A stretch of DNA of 64,000 nt, from contig NZ_JAMXFJ010000003.1 of the NCBI RefSeq assembly GCF_025460805.1, positions 219,545-283,544 of the forward strand, read 5' to 3'. Positions 46,118-56,095 of the stretch are shown here, one piece after another. Position 1 is the first letter of the stretch. Each line of letters opens with the position of its first letter. This DNA is from Microvirga sesbaniae (GTDB lineage Bacteria; Pseudomonadota; Alphaproteobacteria; Rhizobiales; Beijerinckiaceae). Under the pieces are notes generated by a model. That model saw nothing but the letters and a program-made list of their open reading frames with translations. It made no database searches and was not told the DNA's origin. Position numbers and translations under genes: made by a program.

Positions 46118-48103
46118 CTATCGAGGGTCAGGGTTAACGCCGGATGTCGCAACATTCCCGATGGCCCGGTTCATCGTCAGGGGAAGTTCGATGTGAGCCT
46201 CCAGTCCCCCCGGCTCGAAGGAGAGCCGCACCGTCGCCCGACACTGGGCCTGAAGCACACGCTCGAGCAGGGTGAAGCCGAAGCCGTGGTGAGCGGGAGG
46301 CTCCACGGGAGGGCCGTTCCGCTCGACCCAGGTGAGGCGGAGCGCCCGCATGCCATCGGTGGTCTCGACGCCCCACCTCACCGCGACGCAGCCCTTGCGG
46401 ACGGAAAGCGCACCGTAGCGCGCCGCATTGGTCGCCAGCTCGTGCAGCGCCATGCTCAGGGGGATCGCCAGGTCGGCCGTGAGGTTGACCTCGGGACCCT
46501 CGAGCGTGAAGCGCTGATGCCGTTTCTCCTCGAACGGCTGGAGCTCGCAGAGCAGCATGTCGCGCAGGAGCGCGGTCTGCCAATAGTCGTCCGTCAGCAG
46601 GGCCTGGGTCCTGGCGAGAGCCGCGATCCGTGACGAGAACGTCTGATTGAACTGCCTCACATTCGTCGCGCTGCGCGCCGCCGCGCTGGCCAGGGCCTCG
46701 ACGACCGCGAGCGTGTTGCGAACCCGGTGGTGGAGCTCGCGCACCAGCAGGGACTGCCGCTGTTCGAACCGCTTGCGCTGGTCGATATCCTGGATCACCC
46801 GCACGCTGTACTGGAACTGCCCATGCTCGCCGAAAACCGCGGTCGACGAAACGTGAAGCCAGACATTCGTGCCGTCCTTGCGGATGCAGCGACGCTCCAG
46901 CGTGTAGGTCTTCAGCTCGCCTCCGACCTGGCGGTCATACAGGGCCTTCTCGGCCTCGACGACGTCCGGCGGAACGAGATCGAAGACGGTCATGACCAGC
47001 AGTTCGTCGCGGGAATAGCCGGTGATCGACGACAGGCCCTTGTTGACTGTCAGAAACCGCCCGGACGCGTCGGTCTCGCCGATGCCCACGCTGGCATGCT
47101 CGTGAGTGGCCCAAAGGCGTTCGCGGCTTTCGCGCTCGGCGCGCTTGCGGACCGCATTCTCCGCCGCGACGGAAGCGATCTGCGACAGCTGGACGAGGAT
47201 CGCCTCGTCATCGGCCGTGAAGTCGCCGTGTTCCTTGTCCGATAGCATGAGCACGCCGAGCATCCCGCCCGGCGCGGCGGGAATGGGCACGGCGATCAGC
47301 CCCTCGGTCACGAGGATGTCGGCCTCCGTGTTGCGTACGCCCTGGAGCTCCGGAAAATGGGAGAGCTCTTCCGAGGTCATCCGCAGCGGCCGCTTCGTCT
47401 GAACCACGTGCGTGTAGATGCCGACGCCGCTCTCCGCGATGGCGGCGCGCGCGAATGCGCGATACTTGTCGGAGACAGACACGATGATCGGATCCTCGGG
47501 CCATAGAACATACGGGATCGTGTGGGTCGAGGCCCAATGGGCGCCCACGATCCGCCGGGCCTGCTCGGTCACTTCGCGGAAAATCGTCGCTGGCATCTCC
47601 TCCGAGGTGATCCGCGCACAGGTCGCCGCAAGGGACCTCAGCTGCTCCTGGTGGCGGTGGGCCCGGGCCAGAAGGGCCTGGCGTTCCTGCTCGATCAGGA
47701 CGCGGTCCGTGATGTCGTGATGGGCGGCGACCGCATAGGTCACGCCGTCGTGAAGAAGGCGGGAGACCTGAAGCCTGAACCAGCGCGTCACGGTGGGCGA
47801 GTGGCAGGGATATTCGAGCGAGAAGGTGCTCTTGCCGGCGAGGACGGCCCGGATTCCCGCCGCGGCGGCCCGGGCGCAGGGACCGTCCGCACCGACCGCA
47901 CGGTCGCAGATCTCGAGATAATTGACGCCGCCCGCGACGGCTGTCGGAGCTCCGTTCGCCGCGCCGAAATCGTGCCACGCCCGGTTGACCGCAATGATGA
48001 TTCCGGTCGGATCCAGCACGGCCACGGGTCCCGTGATGGCGTCCAGGATGGTCTGAGCCGGGGGCGCCGCAGGAAGACCGTTCTGCTCCGACAGCCGATT
48101 CAT
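46118..48103 (-). CDS. PAS-GAF-PAS histidine kinase, HWE type
   Basis: A 661-residue soluble sensor kinase. PAS 1 (about 15-135), GAF (about 155-320), PAS 2 with PAC (about 330-445, TYTLERRCIRKDGTNVWLHV), then the HWE/HisKA_2 phosphoacceptor box LLVRELHHRVRNTLAVVEAL with His458/459 and an ATPase domain with N-box SMALHELATNAARYGAL and GHGFGFTLLERVL-like end (HHGFGFTLLERVL). There are no transmembrane helices, so it senses an internal or light/redox signal. It has no paired receiver; HWE kinases in Rhizobiales often act in the general stress response through PhyR or on single-domain regulators. The ATG at 48103 is clear, and the gene faces away from the LuxR-type regulator. Confidence 0.9.
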   Translation of the reverse strand: MNRLSEQNGLPAAPPAQTILDAITGPVAVLDPTGIIIAVNRAWHDFGAANGAPTAVAGGVNYLEICDRAVGADGPCARAAAAGIRAVLAGKSTFSLEYPCHSPTVTRWFRLQVSRLLHDGVTYAVAAHHDITDRVLIEQERQALLARAHRHQEQLRSLAATCARITSEEMPATIFREVTEQARRIVGAHWASTHTIPYVLWPEDPIIVSVSDKYRAFARAAIAESGVGIYTHVVQTKRPLRMTSEELSHFPELQGVRNTEADILVTEGLIAVPIPAAPGGMLGVLMLSDKEHGDFTADDEAILVQLSQIASVAAENAVRKRAERESRERLWATHEHASVGIGETDASGRFLTVNKGLSSITGYSRDELLVMTVFDLVPPDVVEAEKALYDRQVGGELKTYTLERRCIRKDGTNVWLHVSSTAVFGEHGQFQYSVRVIQDIDQRKRFEQRQSLLVRELHHRVRNTLAVVEALASAAARSATNVRQFNQTFSSRIAALARTQALLTDDYWQTALLRDMLLCELQPFEEKRHQRFTLEGPEVNLTADLAIPLSMALHELATNAARYGALSVRKGCVAVRWGVETTDGMRALRLTWVERNGPPVEPPAHHGFGFTLLERVLQAQCRATVRLSFEPGGLEAHIELPLTMNRAIGNVATSGVNPDPR

Positions 48104-48424
48104 CGCACTTCATCTGTGATGACGGGTGAGAACAGGGGGAAAACGGCCAATCCGCCGTCCGGTTCATTCACCGGACGGGTCGGCGTTTTCGCCGACGTCC
48201 GCACCGCCCCCAACGGCCGGTCGCAAGCTCGGCCGTTCCGGCGGGGACGGCCCGTGCCGGCTCGCGCTTGATCGAACGGGACGCGATTCTTGTGCCTTGT
48301 CGACGTCCGGTGCGCTGAAACCCTTGCGTAACAAGGATTTCCTTGGAATAATTTCGTCCTTGGATGGCTTTCGAGGCCTGGATGCGCCCCATTGGGAAAA
48401 GGTCCAGCCCGGGAGGGAAAGCCG
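48104..48424. other. Divergent intergenic region (kinase / LuxR)
   Basis: 321 bases between the histidine kinase and the LuxR-type gene. It holds a candidate promoter with a dyad near 48324-48352 on the plus strand. The rest is GC-rich with no supported small gene; the short open frames here are shadows. Confidence 0.55.
48324..48352 (+). promoter_or_regulatory. Candidate promoter and operator of the LuxR-type gene
   Basis: TTGCGT (48324-48329), 17 bases, AATAAT (48347-48352): a sigma-70-like pair. A perfect dyad CAAGGA-TT-TCCTTG (48332-48345) fills the spacer, where a bound protein would block RNA polymerase. The start codon is at 48425, giving a leader of about 65 bases. Confidence 0.42.
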
Positions 48425-49615
48425 ATGGGCGAGGTGCTGTCGCATCGCAGGCTGTCGGAGCTGATCGGGTCAATCTACGATTGCGCCCTCGATCCTGGCC
48501 GCTGGGACGGAACTCTGGCCGACGTCGCCGAGACCTTCGACTGCGCGGTCGTATCCCTGACCCTCAACGATCTTCACAGCAACCGTTTCCTCATCAACAA
48601 GGCGGCCGGCTGGGAGCCGGCGCTGTTGCGGCTGAAATCGGAGCGCCACGTGCCCGAGATCAACGCCCGCCTGACCGAGTGGCTCGCCCGGCAATCGTCC
48701 ATCGACGAGATGTTCGTGACCTCGGCCCATCTCCCTCCCGACTACATCCAGGCCTCGCCCTATGTGGAGGAGTGCCTGAAGCCGCAGGGTATCGTGGACA
48801 TCATGCACATGTTCCTGATGCACACCCAGCGGCAGTTCGCCGAGGTCGGCCTGGGGCGCCACGCCCGGCAGGGAGTCATCACGGCCCGGGAGCTCGAGTT
48901 GGGCCGCCTGCTTCTGCCTCACCTGCGCAAGGCCGTGACGATCAGCGATATCCTGGATGTGAGCTCCATCGAGCAGGCTCACATGGCCGAGGCGCTCGAC
49001 GCGCTCCGGTGCGGTGTCGTGCTCACCGACGAGCGCGCCGGTATCCTGCACGCCAACCGGTCCGCCGAGCGGATGATGAGCAAGGGTGCTCCCATCCGCA
49101 GCATCCGGCGCGTCCTGGCGGCAGGCACGTCCGCCGCCAGCCGGGAGCTGCGCAGGGCGATCCTGCACGCGGCCCGCAACGGGACGCACCCGGGCGAGAC
49201 CAATGCCGCGATCCGCCTCAACGATGCCGACCAGCCGCCCGCCTATGCGCACGTGCTGCCCATGGTGACGGGAGACCTGCGGACGCGGCTTCAGCCCAAC
49301 GCGGTCGCGGCGATCTTCGTCGGCGCCACCGACGAGCAGACCGGCATCGGCCTGCTGGCCAAGGCCTACAACCTGACCGCCGCGGAGGTCAGGATCCTGG
49401 AGAGCCTCATGGCCGGCCATACCTTGGCCGAGACCGCGCAGCATTTCGGGATCGCACGATCGACCGCCAAGACCCATCTCGACCACATCTTCGCCAAGAC
49501 GGGCGTGTCCCGGCAGACCGAGCTGGTTCGGCTGACCATGCAGCTGACCCAGCCGGTCCACGGCCCCCTCGACATGGCCCATCCCTGGCCGCATCAGTTC
49601 GGTCCTCCGAGCTAG
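48425..49615 (+). CDS. LuxR-family HTH transcriptional regulator
   Basis: A 396-residue DNA-binding protein. The C-terminal LuxR/GerE helix-turn-helix (about 325-385) reads YNLTAAEVRILESLMAGHTL, ETAQHFGIARSTAKTHLDHI, FAKTGVSRQTELVRL. The N-terminal half (RRLSELIGSIYDCALDPGRW) and a central region (ALDALRCGVVLTDERAGILH, about 190) resemble a PAS-like input domain. Proteins of this layout are common orphan LuxR regulators in Methylobacteriaceae and Bradyrhizobiaceae. The ATG at 48425 with GGGAGGG upstream is chosen over a TTG 33 bases earlier. The TAG stop is the left CTAG of a palindromic element. The adjacency to the divergent kinase suggests but does not prove a functional link. Confidence 0.88.
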   Translation: MGEVLSHRRLSELIGSIYDCALDPGRWDGTLADVAETFDCAVVSLTLNDLHSNRFLINKAAGWEPALLRLKSERHVPEINARLTEWLARQSSIDEMFVTSAHLPPDYIQASPYVEECLKPQGIVDIMHMFLMHTQRQFAEVGLGRHARQGVITARELELGRLLLPHLRKAVTISDILDVSSIEQAHMAEALDALRCGVVLTDERAGILHANRSAERMMSKGAPIRSIRRVLAAGTSAASRELRRAILHAARNGTHPGETNAAIRLNDADQPPAYAHVLPMVTGDLRTRLQPNAVAAIFVGATDEQTGIGLLAKAYNLTAAEVRILESLMAGHTLAETAQHFGIARSTAKTHLDHIFAKTGVSRQTELVRLTMQLTQPVHGPLDMAHPWPHQFGPPS

Positions 49616-49731
49616 CGCACCGTGCGAAAAAGTGGACCCGGTTTTTCGCGTCGAACGGTGCGCCCCTCAAGGGATTGAGCATCGGATCCGATCCCAAAAG
49701 TGGATTCCACTTTTCCCGTCCGATGCTCTAG
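49612..49731. repeat. CTAG-bounded double palindrome, copy A6
   Basis: 120 bp, CTAGCGCACCG...CCGATGCTCTAG. It exactly fills the gap between convergent genes: the left CTAG holds the luxR-type stop and the right CTAG the LysE stop. Its halves are in the opposite order from A1, joined by CCCTCAAGGGATTGAG. Confidence 0.9.
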
Positions 49732-50348
49732 ATCCTCATCTCCCAGGCATTCGCCGCCATCAGCACGCCGAGCGCCCCGAGGATCAGGCCCGACGCCTTG
49801 TTGATGAAATTGAGGACCGTCACGTTCAGCTTCGAGCGCAGGGCCGCGACGCTTCCGCTCACGATCAGCCACCAGGTGACCGATGCCGCGAAGACCCCGG
49901 CGATCATCGTGGAAGCGGCGGCCGGCGCGGGCGACGCGACGGCCGGGAGGACCGCCGCGAGGAGCGCCGGCGTCAGCGGATTGAGCAGGGCGCAGGCGAC
50001 GGCGCTGCAATAGGACGACAGGGCTCCCTGATCCTGGGCGATCGAACCGGCCAGCGACACGGTCCGCCGCAGCACGCGCGCGCTGAACCAGAAGAGAAGG
50101 CAGGCCGAAACGGCGCACAGGAACCCCTGGCTCTCGCCCAGGACCGGGGAGATCGCCGGTCCGACGCCCAGGATGGCACAGGTCGTGTAGATCACCAGGA
50201 CCGTGGCGGCCCCGAGCCCGGTGGCGAAGCCCGTCACGGCTCCGTAGATCAGGGCCCGCTGAATGCAGAGGACGCTCATCGGGCCGATCGGCACCGTGAT
50301 CACGAATCCCACTGTCGCTCCGGAGATGAATGCCGATGTGCCCGTCAT
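49728..50348 (-). CDS. LysE/RhtB family amino-acid exporter
   Basis: A 206-residue inner-membrane protein of the LysE superfamily, which exports amino acids and related metabolites. Six hydrophobic segments are visible. The family N-terminal block is SGATVGFVITVPIGPMSVLC with IQRALIYGAVTGFATGLGAA after it. NPLTPALLAAVLPA corresponds to the conserved NPK region of helix 4, here with T in place of K. The substrate is unknown. The ATG at 50348 gives the standard N-terminus; 63 upstream in-frame codons are arginine-rich and unlikely. The stop lies inside the palindromic element shared with the LuxR-type gene. It is separated from the next gene by 222 bases without features. Confidence 0.85.
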   Translation of the reverse strand: MTGTSAFISGATVGFVITVPIGPMSVLCIQRALIYGAVTGFATGLGAATVLVIYTTCAILGVGPAISPVLGESQGFLCAVSACLLFWFSARVLRRTVSLAGSIAQDQGALSSYCSAVACALLNPLTPALLAAVLPAVASPAPAAASTMIAGVFAASVTWWLIVSGSVAALRSKLNVTVLNFINKASGLILGALGVLMAANAWEMRI

Positions 50349-50570
50349 GATCGTGCCTCGCCATGCCGTGTCGAGGCGGATCTTCGTCCCGGCGCGGGCC
50401 GGTCGACGCACCGCCTCATTCAGGAGAAGCGAGGCTAACGTGGCAAGGCCCGGCGCCGCGTCCACCGTTTGGTGGAGACGGGACCATCCGGGCCAGGGCG
50501 AGGGCAGGGCTGCCACCCCGCCTCGTCCGGCTCTCAACCCTTTCGGCGCGCGAATGTTCGGGCGGGACGG

Positions 50571-51314
50571 TCAGGCCGGGGGCTGCGGCTCGATGATCTT
50601 CCCGTCCTGCGTGAAGTCGTAGATCTTGCCGGTCTCGGTCCAGGACGGCAGGGCGAGCTTCACGATGTGCGGGGCGAGATCGTCCGGCGTCTTCAGAGTC
50701 AGCGGATCCTCGCCGGGCATGGCCGTGCGGCGCATGGCGGTGCGCAGAGGGCCCGGATTGAGCAGCATGGCCCTGACCGGGGTCGTGGCGGTTTCCGCCG
50801 CATAGGTGCGCACCAGCGCCTCGAGGGCCGCCTTCGAGACCGAATAGACGCCCCAATAGGCGTTGTGCTTGTGGGCGGCCCCGGAGGTGATGAAGATCGC
50901 GCGGCCGGCGTCGGACTTGCGCAGCAGCGGGTCGAGGGAGCGGATCAGGCGGTAATTGGCCGTCACGTTGACGGCCATGACCTCGTCCCAGACCGGCTGG
51001 TCGATATGCGTGATGGGCGCCAGCTCCCCGAGCTGGCCGGCATTGCCGAGCAGGATGTCGAGCTTGCCCCAGCGCTCGAAGATGGCGGCGCCCAGGCGGT
51101 CCAGGGCCTCGAGGTCCTTCAGGTTGACCGGCACCAGGGTCGCCGACGAGCCCTTGGCGCGGATCTCGTCGTCGAGGGATTCGAGCGCGCCCTGGGTCCG
51201 GGCCAGCGCGATCACATGCGCGCCGGCTTCCGCGAGGGCGAGCGCCGCCGCGCGGCCGATGCCGCGCGAGGCGCCGGTGACGACCGCGACGCGGTCCTGA
51301 AGAGGCTTGTCCAT
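50571..51314 (-). CDS. Short-chain dehydrogenase/reductase
   Basis: A 247-residue classical SDR. The cofactor motif is VVTGASRGIGRAAALALAEA (TGx3GxG, about residue 12). NAGQLGELAPI follows, and the catalytic set is Ser in FITSGAAHKHNAYWG with Tyr and Lys in YSVSKAALEALV. VRAMLLNPGPLRTAM fits the substrate-loop start. Such genes directly after purF are a constant feature in Rhizobiales and are annotated only as SDR. It starts 8 bases after the purF stop, so it is in the cvpA-purF transcription unit. The reaction is unknown. Confidence 0.9.
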   Translation of the reverse strand: MDKPLQDRVAVVTGASRGIGRAAALALAEAGAHVIALARTQGALESLDDEIRAKGSSATLVPVNLKDLEALDRLGAAIFERWGKLDILLGNAGQLGELAPITHIDQPVWDEVMAVNVTANYRLIRSLDPLLRKSDAGRAIFITSGAAHKHNAYWGVYSVSKAALEALVRTYAAETATTPVRAMLLNPGPLRTAMRRTAMPGEDPLTLKTPDDLAPHIVKLALPSWTETGKIYDFTQDGKIIEPQPPA

Positions 51315-51322
51315 GAAAACGC

Positions 51323-52810
<1,488 letters not shown>

Positions 52811-53062
52811 CGATCAAATCCTTGGGATTCGCGCCCCCACCGGCGCCGCCCTTATGTAGTCGGCATCAGGCCAAACGCCAATGGCCAATCTGACGCTGTC
52901 GGAAACGTGATCCGGGCGCTCGAGGATCGGACGTGAAACGTGGACCCCGGTTCGGGATCGGATCCGATGCTCGACTCTTGCCTGGCGCATCGTCCGGGAC
53001 CCGGTCTTGATTCCTCGGCCGGATGGTCACCCCTTCGTCATCACCGGGTCACACCACCCTCT
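52811..53062. other. Intergenic region cvpA-purF, first part
   Basis: Upstream of purF. It contains no gene. Bases 52811-52921 show no structure I recognise and may hold the purF promoter. The remainder is the degenerate repeat A7 followed by low-information sequence leading to B4. Confidence 0.5.
52922..53004. repeat. Degenerate CTAG-type palindrome, copy A7
   Basis: It retains GGATCGGACGTGAAACGTGG, GGGATCGGATCCGATGCTCG and GGCGCATCGTCCGGGACCCG but has lost both CTAG ends and most of the second half. A detached fragment of the same family (GAGCGGCGCATCGTTCGGCG then CGCTAG) lies at 53261-53286, next to the cvpA stop. Confidence 0.65.
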
Positions 53063-53157
53063 CACGTCATCACCGGGCTCGTCCCGGTGATCCCGCTTCC
53101 GAGAGGCGCCGCGCTTCACCGGATCGGGATGGCCGGCACAAGGCCGGCCATGACGTG
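53063..53157. repeat. Palindromic repeat, copy B4 (complete)
   Basis: The left hairpin CATCACCGGG...CCCGGTGAT and right hairpin GGATGGCCGGC...GCCGGCCATGACG flank GCTTCCGAGAGGCGCCGCGC. The arm types are swapped relative to B1: TCACC/GGTGA on the left and TGGCC/GGCCA on the right. Confidence 0.85.
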
Positions 53158-53201
53158 CGGAGGGTCGTGGGAGGGTGTTCGCACTGGCCCGTGCCACCCT
53201 C

Positions 53202-53286
53202 GACGTCATCATCGGGCTCGTCCCGGTGGTCACGATTGCCGGGAACGCCGCACCTCACCGGAGCGGCGCATCGTTCGGCGCGCTAG
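53202..53286. repeat. Half copy B5 plus fragment of family A
   Basis: The left half of the B repeat (GACGTCATCATCGGGCTCGT...) runs into GAACGCCGCACCTCACCGGA, then a 26-bp piece of the A family ending in the CTAG (53283-53286) that contains the cvpA stop codon. Confidence 0.65.
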
Positions 53287-53888
53287 CTGCGCCGCTGTGG
53301 GGCTGGCGGTGCCGCCGGGGCAGCCGGAGCGGCCGGCCGCTGCGGATCGGGCTCGGCCGGCTCGGCATCCGCCGGCGCTTCCTTGTTGCGCAGCCGCTGG
53401 ATCAGGGCTTCGGCATTTTCCGGCAGCATGGCGATGATGTTGTCGCGGGTGTTCTCCATGGCCGGACGGGTGCGCGACGAGGCCGCCCATTCGGGCTCCT
53501 TGCCCTGGAGCAGCCAGCCCAGGAAGGCCCAGCCGATCACGCAGATGAGGAAGCCGCGGGCCGCCCCGAAGAAAAGCCCCAGCGTCCGGTCGAGGGCCCC
53601 GATGCGGGAATCGAGGATCAGATCGGAGATCTGCACCGTGATGATCGACACGATGATCAGGGTGACGACGAAAATGCCTCCGATCGAAGCCACGAGAGCC
53701 ACCGTGTTGCTGCTGATATATTGCTGCGCGATCGGCAGAGCCGTCGGATGCAGGTACCAGGCTGCGGCCGCCGCCACGACCCAGGCGACAATCGCGAGCA
53801 CTTCGCGGGTGAAGCCGCGCACGGCAGCGAGAAGGGCCGAGATCAGGACGATACCGATGACGACGAGGTCCAGAACGGAAACGGGCAT
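53283..53888 (-). CDS. cvpA: CvpA family membrane protein
   Basis: A 201-residue inner-membrane protein of the CvpA (colicin V production) family. Four helices: VLDLVVIGIVLISALLAAVR, EVLAIVAWVVAAAAAWYLHP, LVASIGGIFVVTLIIVSIIT and LFFGAARGFLICVIGWAFLG. The family motifs RGFTREVL and LDRTLGLFFGAARG are present. The last 40 residues are a proline/alanine-rich soluble tail (RPAAPAAPAAPPAPQRRS). Its molecular role is unsettled. It precedes purF as usual, but 472 bases of repeats lie between, and its usual upstream neighbour radA is 3.9 kb away. Confidence 0.92.
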   Translation of the reverse strand: MPVSVLDLVVIGIVLISALLAAVRGFTREVLAIVAWVVAAAAAWYLHPTALPIAQQYISSNTVALVASIGGIFVVTLIIVSIITVQISDLILDSRIGALDRTLGLFFGAARGFLICVIGWAFLGWLLQGKEPEWAASSRTRPAMENTRDNIIAMLPENAEALIQRLRNKEAPADAEPAEPDPQRPAAPAAPAAPPAPQRRS

Positions 53889-54025
53889 GGGCCGGGCCTA
53901 CGCAATAGAACAGGAATGGAGCCGCCTTCGCGGGTTCGAAGCCTTGGCTCTATAGCGTTAAGAAAGGCTTTCGTCACCCTTGAACGCGCGCAGGCTGTGC
54001 GAAGAGGGCCGGAGGCGGCAGCCGC

Positions 54026-55042
54026 TCAGGAAACCTGCACGATCAGCTTGCCGAAATTCCTACCCTCGAGCATTCCGATGAAGGCCTCGGGCGCGCTCGC
54101 GAGCCCGTCGACGATGTCCTCCTGGTACTTGACGCGGCCCTCGGCGATCCATTGCGCCATGTCCCGGTAGAAGTCCGGGCGCTGCGCATGGAATTCCCTC
54201 TGGATGAAGCCGCGGATCGTCAGGCTTTTGGTGAGCACGTCGCGCATCAGGACCGGCAGACGGTCGGGCCCGTCGAACGGACCCGTGCTGTTGTATTGCG
54301 CCACGAGGCCGCAGACCGGAATGCGCGCGAACGTGTTCAGCAGGGGAAACACCGCCTCCCACACCCTGCCGCCGACATTCTCGAAATAGACATCGATTCC
54401 GTTGGGGCATGCGCTGCGCAGATCCTCCGCGAAGGTCGGGGACCGGTGATCGACGGCGGTGTCGAATCCGAACACGTCCCGCACCAGCGCACATTTGTCC
54501 GGTCCGCCCGCGATGCCCACCGCCCGGGCTCCCTTGATGCGCGCGATCTGGCCGACCGCCGATCCCACCGGGCCGCTCGCCGCGGCCACGACGACCGTCT
54601 CGCCCGGCTTCGGCTGTCCGAGGGTGAGCAGCCCGGCATAGGCGGTGAAACCCGGCATCCCGAGCACCCCCAGGGCAGTCGTGACGGGCGCCTGCCGCGG
54701 ATCGAGCTTGCGCAGGTCGGTCCCATCGGAGAGGGCATAGGATTGCCAGCCCGAATAGGACAGGACCCAGTCACCCGCGGCATAGTCGGGGTGGCGGCTC
54801 TCCAGCACCTCGGCCACGGTGCCTCCCTCCATGACCTGCCCGATTTCCACCGAAGCGGCATAGGATTTCGCGGCGCTCATCCGGCCGCGCATGTAGGGGT
54901 CGAGGGAGAGATAACGGATTTTGAGCAGGACCTGTCCTTCGCCGGGGCTCGGGATCGGCGTCCGCACGAACTCGAAATTGTCCGGCGACGGGCGCCCGGT
55001 CGGACGCGAGGCAAGGAGGACTTGGAGGTTCTGCTCTGTCAC
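54026..55042 (-). CDS. MDR-family NADP-dependent oxidoreductase
   Basis: A 338-residue zinc-independent medium-chain reductase of the leukotriene B4 dehydrogenase / CurA type (alkenal or enone double-bond reductase). The N-terminal GroES-like domain holds LSLDPYMRGRMS and GDWVLSYSGWQSYA. The Rossmann domain has VVAAASGPVGSAVGQIARIK (AxxGxxG type), GGPDKCALVRDVFGFDTAVD and DVYFENVGGRVWEAVFPLL. IQREFHAQRPDFYRDMAQW and SAPEAFIGMLEGRNFGKLIV complete the family pattern. A GTG start at 55042 is preceded by AGGAG. It is the first of three genes between radA and cvpA that are not part of the conserved block. Confidence 0.92.
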   Translation of the reverse strand: MTEQNLQVLLASRPTGRPSPDNFEFVRTPIPSPGEGQVLLKIRYLSLDPYMRGRMSAAKSYAASVEIGQVMEGGTVAEVLESRHPDYAAGDWVLSYSGWQSYALSDGTDLRKLDPRQAPVTTALGVLGMPGFTAYAGLLTLGQPKPGETVVVAAASGPVGSAVGQIARIKGARAVGIAGGPDKCALVRDVFGFDTAVDHRSPTFAEDLRSACPNGIDVYFENVGGRVWEAVFPLLNTFARIPVCGLVAQYNSTGPFDGPDRLPVLMRDVLTKSLTIRGFIQREFHAQRPDFYRDMAQWIAEGRVKYQEDIVDGLASAPEAFIGMLEGRNFGKLIVQVS

Positions 55043-55176
55043 GGTGAGACTCCTGCTGCAGGCGGGCTCGTGCCGCCATCGCCCACGGCGCGGGGACGGC
55101 GGGCACCATAACGGATGGGGTGCCGGTCCCGTTCGTCAAGCCTTCGAGGGGTCTTCCGGGCGAGCGCTCTCCTATG

Positions 55177-55204
55177 AAAAAGCCCCGGCGGAGACCGCCG
55201 GAGC
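55177..55204 (-). terminator. Terminator after the first RTX-type gene
   Basis: A 10-bp stem with one G-T wobble (55182-55191 with 55195-55204, three-base loop), followed on the minus strand by five T (55177-55181). It starts 25 bases past the stop of the 288-residue gene. Confidence 0.82.
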
Positions 55205-55228
55205 CCGAGCTCGTAGCCTCTTGGGACC

Positions 55229-56095
55229 TCAGATGAACAGAATGTCGCCGAAGGCGAGGGCGGCGCCGGGTTTCAGCTTGAGGATCTCGATCGGCTTGGC
55301 ACCGCCCGAACCATCCACGTCGAGAGAGACCGTCGCGCTCTTCTTGCTGTAGACGACATAGTCGTTCCCGTCCTTGGACGCGGTCCCGACGGTGAAGAAC
55401 TTCTTCTCCAGCTTGCCTTCCTTGAAGACCTTGTCGAGGCCGACCGAGGATTTCTTGTCGGGCTTGCCCTTCTTGGCGAAGTCGAGGACATCGCTCTTCG
55501 ACGCCTTGACCTTGAAGGTCTTCAGGGCGTCGAGATCGAACACGATCTTGTCCTGTCCGGACTTGAAGTCCTCGATGTGGTCGAAATGGCCCTTCTTGAA
55601 GGGGGCGTCGAACACGAAGGTATCCGCGCCGTCGCCGCCGAAGAGGAAGTCCTTGCCGGCGCCTCCGTTGAGGGTGTCGTCGCCGGCAAATCCCTTGAGC
55701 CTGTCGTTGCCGGACAGGCCGTTGATGATGTCGGCGTCGGCGCTTCCATAGAGCTTGTTGTCGTTGCCGGTGGTGCCGGTCACGATTTCCGCGCCGTTGG
55801 TGACGTTGACCGTGACCGAGACAGTCTCCACCGTGGTCGGCGTGACGGTGCTTGTGCTCGTGGCCGCGATCGAGAGCGTGAACACATTCGGGCTCGACTC
55901 GTAATCGAACAGACCCGGCGTCTTCACCCGCAGTTCGCTGCCGGCGATCTCGAACCGGTCGTCCAGGTCGTCGGACAGAGTGAACGTGAAGGTTTCATCG
56001 GCTGTGGCGCCGTTGACGGTGAGGGTTGCAATGACCCGGCCGGGCTCCGGGTTCTCCGGCACGTCCAGAATGGGCGAAATGACAATGGTCGCCAT
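55229..56095 (-). CDS. RTX-type calcium-binding secreted protein (short)
   Basis: A 288-residue protein. Residues 1-100 form one cadherin-like beta domain (NVFTLSIAATSTS, TVETVSVTVNVT). Residues 106-160 contain RTX nonapeptide repeats ([49 protein letters not shown]), which bind calcium outside the cell. The rest, including HIEDFKSGQDKIVF, ends in AFGDILFI, an acidic-hydrophobic terminus typical of type I secretion signals. There is no Sec signal peptide, as expected. No type I exporter is in the window. The last 160 residues are clearly paralogous to the 400-residue gene next upstream. Alanine, lysine and glycine content is high in the linker (KVKASKSDVLDFAKKGKPDK). Role unknown, perhaps adhesion or matrix. 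Confidence 0.85.
   Translation of the reverse strand: MATIVISPILDVPENPEPGRVIATLTVNGATADETFTFTLSDDLDDRFEIAGSELRVKTPGLFDYESSPNVFTLSIAATSTSTVTPTTVETVSVTVNVTNGAEIVTGTTGNDNKLYGSADADIINGLSGNDRLKGFAGDDTLNGGAGKDFLFGGDGADTFVFDAPFKKGHFDHIEDFKSGQDKIVFDLDALKTFKVKASKSDVLDFAKKGKPDKKSSVGLDKVFKEGKLEKKFFTVGTASKDGNDYVVYSKKSATVSLDVDGSGGAKPIEILKLKPGAALAFGDILFI

Noticed and set aside
53023..53286. Short frames giving peptides such as MAGTRPAMT and HHRARPGDPASERR
   Set aside because: These are translations of the B-family palindromic repeat, a known source of false genes.
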